In this document: piece by piece, positions 22,316-26,115 of the stretch
Numbering within the stretch: position 1 is the stretch's first letter
How the letters are laid out: every line of letters starts with the position of its first letter
From: CAZOGW01 sp964579415
GTDB taxonomy: Bacteria > Actinomycetota > Acidimicrobiia > Spongiisociales > UBA5794
Length of the DNA stretch: 26,115 nt
Direction of reading: 5' to 3'
NCBI GenBank assembly: GCA_964579415.1
Contig: CAZOGW010000034.1
Location: 1 to 26,115 of the forward strand
Notes under the pieces: generated by a model
Databases searched by the model: none
Told to the model about the DNA's origin: nothing
The model's input: only the letters and a program-made list of their open reading frames with translations
Made by a program: the position numbers and the translations under genes

Positions 22316-23582
22316 CATCCCCGAAGCCGAGCACCACCCGGGCGCCCCCCAGCGGGCTGCGCTCGGTGGTGAGCCCGCCGCCGCCGGCCTCGGCTGTGCG
22401 GCGGGCGATGTCGAGGCCGAGCCCGGTGGAGCCGGCGCCGGAGCGTCCCCGCTCGAGGTCCCCGCCGGGCCATCCGGTACCGCCGTCGTCGACCGCCAGC
22501 GTGGTCACACCCCCGAGCCTCCCGCAGGTGACGGCGTACGGCGTGCCCTCCGCGGTGTGGGAGAACACGTTGCCGATGAGGGCGTCGACCGCCGCCTCCA
22601 GATCCCGCTCCGGGACCGCCACCGGCAGCGGGGCTCCTTCGATGTGCACGGTCGCCCTGCGGCCCTGCTCGTCGGCGAGGGCGGCCCAGAATGCGGCGCG
22701 GCGCTCCACCACCCCGGCCAGGTCGGCGCCGACCCCCGCCTGGCGAGTCTCCGGCCGGCGCACTCCCTGGATCACGAAGTCGACCACCCGCTGCATCTCG
22801 GCGACGTCGCCGAGGATCTGCTCGCGCTCGTCGGGGTCGGTGAGCCGTTCGGCGTCGAGCTGCAGCGCCGCCAGCGGGGTGCGCAGCCGGTGCGACAGGT
22901 CGGCGGCCGTCTCCCGCTCGTTCTCCAGCAACCGGCCCACCTGGCCGGCGAGCCGGTTGAACTGACCCGCCACCTCGACGATCTCGGGTGGGCCCTCCGG
23001 CTCGACCCGTACCGAGAGGTCACCGGCGCCGAGGCGGGCCGCCGCATCGGAGAGACGCTCCACCGGTTCGACGATGCTACGGGCGAGACGGTCGGCCAGG
23101 GCGGCGGACAGGGCGATGAGGAGCACCCCGAGCCCGGCCAGTACCAGCCAGGCGCGGGGCACCCCGGCCCGCAGCACCGGGTCGGCCACGAACACCCGCA
23201 CCACGGAGCGGCCTCCGCCGGCGTCGATGGCCGGGGCATAGACGGCCTGCCCACCGGCGAGCGGGCGGCGCCCGGCGGTGCCGGCGATCACCGGCGCCAG
23301 GTCCTCGCCCGGCGCCAGCGGCGCCCCGAGCACTGTGCCGTCGGCGAGCACCACCGTGAGGTCGTTGCCGTTGATGGTGCCGTCGCCGACGATGGAGTCG
23401 ATGGCGTCGGGTTCGCCGCCGGTGGCGGTGGCGAAGACTGCGATGAGCTGGGCGTCGCGCTGGGCGCCGGTGAGGGCCCGATCGGAGGCGAGCTGGCCCA
23501 CCAGCAGCCCGAGCGGGATGGAGAAGGCGACCACGATGAGCGCCCCGATCGCCGCCACCAGGAGGGTGAGCCGGCGCCTCAC
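22305..23582 (-). CDS. Sensor histidine kinase
   Basis: This membrane kinase of 425 residues senses an unknown extracytoplasmic signal. TM1 spans about 5-28, an external region of about 115 residues follows (30-142), TM2 lies at about 144-164, then a HAMP segment (SIVEPVERLSDAAARLGAGD). The phosphoacceptor is H231 in DLSHRLRTPL. The ATPase domain carries a degenerate N-box LIGNVFSHTAEGTPY, G1 VDDGGTGWP and G2 STGLGLDIARRTAE. GTG 23582 overlaps the response-regulator stop (GTGA); the frame opens further upstream only as antisense of arginine-rich shadow sequence. The external domain resembles no sensor domain that I can name. Confidence 0.92.
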   Translation of the reverse strand: MRRRLTLLVAAIGALIVVAFSIPLGLLVGQLASDRALTGAQRDAQLIAVFATATGGEPDAIDSIVGDGTINGNDLTVVLADGTVLGAPLAPGEDLAPVIAGTAGRRPLAGGQAVYAPAIDAGGGRSVVRVFVADPVLRAGVPRAWLVLAGLGVLLIALSAALADRLARSIVEPVERLSDAAARLGAGDLSVRVEPEGPPEIVEVAGQFNRLAGQVGRLLENERETAADLSHRLRTPLAALQLDAERLTDPDEREQILGDVAEMQRVVDFVIQGVRRPETRQAGVGADLAGVVERRAAFWAALADEQGRRATVHIEGAPLPVAVPERDLEAAVDALIGNVFSHTAEGTPYAVTCGRLGGVTTLAVDDGGTGWPGGDLERGRSGAGSTGLGLDIARRTAEAGGGGLTTERSPLGGARVVLGFGDVRS

Positions 23583-24262
23583 GCGGTGGGGTCCACCAGC
23601 TTGACGCCGACGCCGCGCCGGGTGTGGATGAGGACCGGGTCGGCGGCGGTCTCGCCCAGCTTGCGCCGCAGCCACGACAGGTGCACGTCGATGGTCTTGT
23701 CGGCGCCCCCGTAGGGCTGGTGCCACACCTCGGCCATCAGGGTCCGCTTGGTGATCATCACCCCGGGGCGGGCGGCGAGGAAGGCGAGCAGCTCGTACTC
23801 CCGGGAGGTGAGGTCGAGACGCTTCCCGTCCAGGTAGGCCTCGTGGGCCGCCAGGTCGATGCGGAGCGGGCCGACCAGGATGTCGGCGGCCCCCTCGTCG
23901 GCGTTGCTGCGGCGCAGCAACGCCCGTATGCGGGCGGCGAGGTGGGCGGCGGAGAACGGCTTCACCACGTAGTCGTCGGCGCCCAGGTCGAGCAGGCGCA
24001 CGATGCCGGCCTCGTCGTCCTGGGCGGTGGCGATGATGATCGGCACCGCGCTCACCGAGCGGATCATGCGTAGTACCTCGGCGCCGTCCATGTCGGGCAG
24101 CCCCAGGTCGAGCACCACCACGTCGGGAGCGGCGGCCACCACCTCCTGGATCCCGCCCATGCCGGTGGCCGACGAGCGCATCTCATGGCCCATCTCCGCC
24201 AGAGTGGTGGCCAGGGCCTGGCGGATGCGCTGGTCGTCCTCGATCAACAACACGGCGGCCAT
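23579..24262 (-). CDS. OmpR/PhoB-family response regulator
   Basis: This 227-residue transcription factor is the partner of the adjacent kinase. Receiver domain: acidic pocket E8-D9-D10, phosphoacceptor D52 in VVVLDLGLPDMDG, T79 in IIIATAQDD and K101 in VVKPF. The DNA-binding winged helix follows from about 128, with LDLTSREYELLAFLAARPGV and KTIDVHLSWLRRKLGE. The gene starts without a Shine-Dalgarno, 6 nt after a TAACGT box, and precedes the kinase with a 4-bp overlap. It is divergent from the Ser/Thr-rich membrane protein gene, whose promoter holds two tandem 11-bp repeats that look like its binding site. Confidence 0.93.
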   Translation of the reverse strand: MAAVLLIEDDQRIRQALATTLAEMGHEMRSSATGMGGIQEVVAAAPDVVVLDLGLPDMDGAEVLRMIRSVSAVPIIIATAQDDEAGIVRLLDLGADDYVVKPFSAAHLAARIRALLRRSNADEGAADILVGPLRIDLAAHEAYLDGKRLDLTSREYELLAFLAARPGVMITKRTLMAEVWHQPYGGADKTIDVHLSWLRRKLGETAADPVLIHTRRGVGVKLVDPTA

Positions 24263-24268
24263 GGAGTC

Positions 24269-24274
24269 ACGTTA
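24269..24274 (-). promoter_or_regulatory. Leaderless-type -10 box of response regulator gene
   Basis: TAACGT on the minus strand lies exactly 6 nt before the ATG at 24262. Confidence 0.5.
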
Positions 24275-24321
24275 CCGGCCCGCGAAGCGGTCGACAGGGC
24301 GTGAACCTACCGTTGGCGGCC

Positions 24322-24343
24322 CCTTATCGGACCCTTAGCGCAC
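24322..24343 (+). promoter_or_regulatory. Tandem 11-bp direct repeats, candidate response-regulator box
   Basis: CCTTATCGGAC (24322-24332) and CCTTAGCGCAC (24333-24343) are head-to-tail and match at 9 of 11 positions. PhoB/OmpR-type regulators bind 11-bp direct repeats as dimers. CATCCT at 24361-24366, 6 nt before the next ATG, would be the -10 box, with the repeats in place of a -35. This suggests activation of the divergent gene and possibly autoregulation. Confidence 0.55.
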
Positions 24344-24372
24344 CGCCACCGGAGGCCTGACATCCTGCCGGC

Positions 24373-25068
24373 ATGGTACGCAGAATCAGCTTCATCGCCA
24401 TCTGGGTCGTGGCCGCCATCGCAGCCACCGGAGTCGTCTTCGCCGCGGTGCGCAGTGTCGCCGACAGCGTCGTGGACAGTCCCGGTCCGACCCTCAGCGC
24501 CGCCTTGGTACTCGACGAGACCACGGTCCCGTCCGGCGGGGGCGAGACGTCGACCACGGACGGGGCGTCCCGCGAGTCTTCGACGTCGGCCGCCGAGCCC
24601 TTCCCCGAAGAAGATGGGCAGCCCATCCGGGGTGCCGACACGTCATCGTCCTCGTCCACGTCGTCGCCGTCCACGTCCTCATCTTCGACCTCGACATCTT
24701 CGGCCCCGTCGACCTCGTCGCCCTCCAGCTCGTCGACGTCGACGACCGAGGTGACCTCGACCTCGAGCCCGTCCTCCTCGTCGTCGAGCACGTCGACGTC
24801 GCAGCCGGACGACGACACCACCAGCCAGCCACCCACCCCCACCAAGAAGAAGACCTACCAGCTCGTCGGCGGCTGGGTCCGCATCACCTACGGCAACGGC
24901 ACCGTCAAGCTCGACGGCGCCGGGCCCAACGCCGGGTTCAGCATGGAGGTCGACAAGAACGGTCCCGACGAGGTCAGGGTCGAGTTCGAGAGCGACGACC
25001 ACGAGTCCGAGATCCGGGTCCGCTGGAAGGACGGCGGCCTCCGCGAAGAGATCGAAGAGGATGATTGA
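24373..25068 (+). CDS. Membrane-anchored Ser/Thr-rich secreted protein
   Basis: This 231-residue protein of unknown function has an N-terminal transmembrane or uncleaved signal helix (about 5-26, ISFIAIWVVAAIAATGVVFA). A long low-complexity linker of Ser, Thr and Pro with scattered acidic residues (about 55-155) is typical of exported wall-spanning stalks and a possible O-mannosylation target. A compact C-terminal region of about 70 residues (KKKTYQLVGGWVRITYGNG to the end) is rich in beta-strand-forming residues and Asp/Glu. There is no lipobox. It is divergent from the two-component genes and its promoter carries the 11-bp repeats, so it may be a target of that system or its sensor partner. 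The linker DNA is itself simple sequence. Confidence 0.8.
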   Translation: MVRRISFIAIWVVAAIAATGVVFAAVRSVADSVVDSPGPTLSAALVLDETTVPSGGGETSTTDGASRESSTSAAEPFPEEDGQPIRGADTSSSSSTSSPSTSSSSTSTSSAPSTSSPSSSSTSTTEVTSTSSPSSSSSSTSTSQPDDDTTSQPPTPTKKKTYQLVGGWVRITYGNGTVKLDGAGPNAGFSMEVDKNGPDEVRVEFESDDHESEIRVRWKDGGLREEIEEDD

Positions 25069-25110
25069 GGTACTAGGTACTAGGTACTAGGTACTCGGTA
25101 CTAGGTAGTA
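25069..25110. repeat. Heptanucleotide tandem repeat (GGTACTA-type, six units)
   Basis: Six consecutive 7-bp units (GGTACTA x3, GGTACTC, GGTACTA, GGTAGTA) start on the base after the TGA of the Ser/Thr-rich protein gene. They end 6 bp before the stop of the convergent EamA gene, so the intergenic space is nearly all repeat, as at 4390-4459. Confidence 0.95.
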
Positions 25111-25116
25111 CGTGCC

Positions 25117-25986
25117 TCAGGCCGCTATCACCACTACGGAGCCGGCGATGATGGCGGCGGCACCGAGGATCATCAGGGGGGTGGGCTTCTCGACAGCGGT
25201 CCCCACCACCAGCGGGGCGACGACGATCACCACCGGGCTCGAGATCTGCATCAGCGTCAGCGCCGGGGCGATGGTGATCAGGTCGTAGGCGGTCCACTGC
25301 AGCGTGATCCCGGTGGCCACGAACACCCCGGCGGCCACCATCCACGGTACCGCCGCCCGGGGGATCGACTCTTGGCGGAGCCGGCCGGTGACGGTGAGGG
25401 CGATACCGTAGGTGACGGTGGCGGCAAGCACGCCGAAGGTGACCCCGATGAGCGGCACGTCGAGGCGCGCCAGGCCCCAGCGGATGAACAGCGGGCTGAT
25501 ACCCCACGAGAGAGCCGCCGCCAGCCCGAACCAGGGCATGAGCTTCCCGGCCTCCTCGACACCGCGGCCCATCGAAAGGGCCGCCACGCCGGCCACCACG
25601 AGGAGGACTCCGACGAGGACCGGCACCGTGAGCGGCTCGGACAGGGCCAGGGCGGCGACGATGGCGGCGAAGAGGGGAGCGGAGGCGCTGATGGCGCCCG
25701 ATCGGGCGGCGCCGATGCGCTGCTGGCTCAACGCCAGGAACGTCCACCCGAAGAAGAAGTGGACGATCCCCGCCGCGGCGAAGGCCAGGTAGGCGGTGAT
25801 CGGCGCTCCGACGATCACGTGCAGGTCCTGGGTGAAGAGCACGATCGCGGTCAGCCCCACCAGACCCACTGCAAGGATGAGGAACGTGCCCCGGTAGGCA
25901 TCGATCACCTGGTTGGCCCGCCGGTTGGCCGTCTGGAACCCGGCGAAGGCGAAACCGGCCGCGATCGCCAGCACGTAACCGTTCAA
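25117..25986 (-). CDS. EamA/DMT-family transporter
   Basis: This integral membrane protein of 289 residues has about ten hydrophobic helices in two homologous EamA halves, as in the drug/metabolite exporter superfamily. The first half ends with VPVLVGVLLVVAGVAALS and the second with TPLMILGAAAIIAGSVVVIA. A polar stretch (GRGVEEAGK) separates them. The only in-frame start before the conserved region is TTG 25986. It overlaps the TGA of a five-codon ORF (ATG at 26000) as TTGA and has no Shine-Dalgarno. The substrate is unknown. A palindrome over the promoter suggests repressor control. Confidence 0.88.
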   Translation of the reverse strand: MNGYVLAIAAGFAFAGFQTANRRANQVIDAYRGTFLILAVGLVGLTAIVLFTQDLHVIVGAPITAYLAFAAAGIVHFFFGWTFLALSQQRIGAARSGAISASAPLFAAIVAALALSEPLTVPVLVGVLLVVAGVAALSMGRGVEEAGKLMPWFGLAAALSWGISPLFIRWGLARLDVPLIGVTFGVLAATVTYGIALTVTGRLRQESIPRAAVPWMVAAGVFVATGITLQWTAYDLITIAPALTLMQISSPVVIVVAPLVVGTAVEKPTPLMILGAAAIIAGSVVVIAA

Positions 25987-26000
25987 GGAGACCCACTCAT
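25983..26000 (-). CDS. Five-codon leader ORF overlapping EamA start
   Basis: ATG 26000 opens a five-codon ORF (MSGSP) whose TGA overlaps the TTG start of the EamA gene. TATAGT lies 9 nt before the ATG, so it is probably leaderless. It may serve only to deliver ribosomes to a weak TTG start. It is too short to be tested by composition. Confidence 0.35.
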   Translation of the reverse strand: MSGSP

Positions 26001-26009
26001 CGGGGAAGG

Positions 26010-26015
26010 ACTATA
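26010..26015 (-). promoter_or_regulatory. -10 box of EamA leader ORF
   Basis: TATAGT on the minus strand is close to consensus and 9 nt before the ATG at 26000. Its upstream edge overlaps the palindrome at 26014-26027. Confidence 0.5.
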
Positions 26016-26027
26016 CAAACGATTGTA
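26014..26027. promoter_or_regulatory. Palindromic operator candidate (TACAA-N4-TTGTA)
   Basis: A perfect inverted repeat with a 4-bp centre overlaps the -10 box of the EamA transcription unit by two bases. The position is that of a repressor site, and TetR-family proteins often bind such sequences next to exporter genes. A regulator gene could lie just outside the window. Confidence 0.45.
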
Positions 26028-26037
26028 GGTTCTTCAT

Positions 26038-26095
26038 CTCCCCCCCGGCTTTGCGGGGGAGTGGGCCAGACGGAGGCTTTGCGGAGGCAGGGGGG
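26038..26095. repeat. GC-rich palindromic intergenic repeat
   Basis: CTCCCCC and CGGGGGAG pair around GGCTTTG-type loop sequence at 26038-26061. A second, related segment GGAGGCTTTGCGGAGG follows at about 26072-26087. The shared core GGCTTTGCGG suggests a dispersed REP-like element. It fills the end of the window upstream of the EamA promoter, where I see no gene. Confidence 0.6.
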
Positions 26096-26115
26096 AGGAG
26101 GGTCTTCATTGCGCG

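Noticed and set aside
22284..23714. 476-codon plus-strand frame opposite the histidine kinase
   Set aside because: The kinase has all its catalytic boxes on the other strand, and this frame shows only shadow composition.
26011..26109. 32-codon minus-strand ORF beginning MKTLLPPASAKPP
   Set aside because: It is open only because it crosses the palindromic repeat and it ends inside the EamA -10 box. No ribosome site is visible.

Overview
The window is GC-rich DNA from what is most likely an actinobacterium. The gene set (Sat-CysC fusion with CysQ, PmmB-type phosphoglucomutase, a DUF6325-like protein, a tandem-GNAT protein, GTG/TTG starts, and many apparently leaderless promoters with TAnnnT -10 boxes) fits an uncultured Acidimicrobiia-like lineage, but no marker here fixes the taxonomy. 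Two runs of N (10 and 100 bases) show that it is a draft scaffold, probably metagenome-derived. There is no rRNA, tRNA, CRISPR array, transposase or phage gene.

Layout. 1-3122: the 3' end of an unrecognised gene; a two-gene minus-strand operon (class IV aminotransferase then sulfotransferase-like protein, GTGA overlap); and divergent fdhD. 3142-6036: a MalK/UgpC-type ABC ATPase with a scaffolding gap at its H-loop, convergent with a GH13 alpha-glucosidase; the space between them is entirely a 7-bp tandem repeat. 6084-8017: a TrmH/SpoU rRNA/tRNA methyltransferase, then a MarR regulator divergent from a VOC/glyoxalase protein around a palindromic operator candidate. 8040-11901: phosphoglucomutase, a DivIVA-like coiled-coil protein, and a D-2-hydroxyacid dehydrogenase broken by the 100-N gap. 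11910-15254: a CPA1-type proton antiporter, a DUF6325-like protein with a tiny basic protein, a strong hairpin, and a lipoprotein with peptidoglycan-binding repeats. 15274-17904: Sat-CysC fusion plus CysQ, which make PAPS and remove PAP. 17909-18045 is a 61-bp direct repeat, followed by a tandem-GNAT acetyltransferase (minus) and glycogen phosphorylase (plus). 21262-22315: a medium-chain dehydrogenase with a consensus promoter and a palindromic operator. 22305-25986: a two-component system (minus), a divergent membrane-anchored Ser/Thr-rich protein, and an EamA transporter.

How the genes work together. Alpha-glucan metabolism recurs: GH13 alpha-glucosidase, sugar ABC ATPase, glycogen phosphorylase (glucan to glucose-1-P) and phosphoglucomutase (glucose-1-P to glucose-6-P). 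Sulfur/PAPS metabolism is represented by Sat-CysC and CysQ and possibly by the sulfotransferase-like protein. Regulation is readable at several sites: a head-to-tail pair of 11-bp direct repeats between the response regulator and the Ser/Thr-rich protein gene, a MarR-type palindrome, and TetR-type palindromes upstream of the dehydrogenase and EamA genes.

The most unusual features are non-coding. A family of degenerate heptanucleotide tandem repeats (TAnnnnG-type units) occupies six intergenic sites, five of which begin at or within a few bases of a stop codon. Very short leader ORFs have stop codons that overlap the start codon of the next gene (three cases). Several genes have a -10 box placed 6-9 nt before the start codon. 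A 61-bp repeat carries two odd palindromes per unit. No complete novel multi-gene system is evident. The strongest undescribed candidates are the heptamer family and the overlapping leader ORFs.
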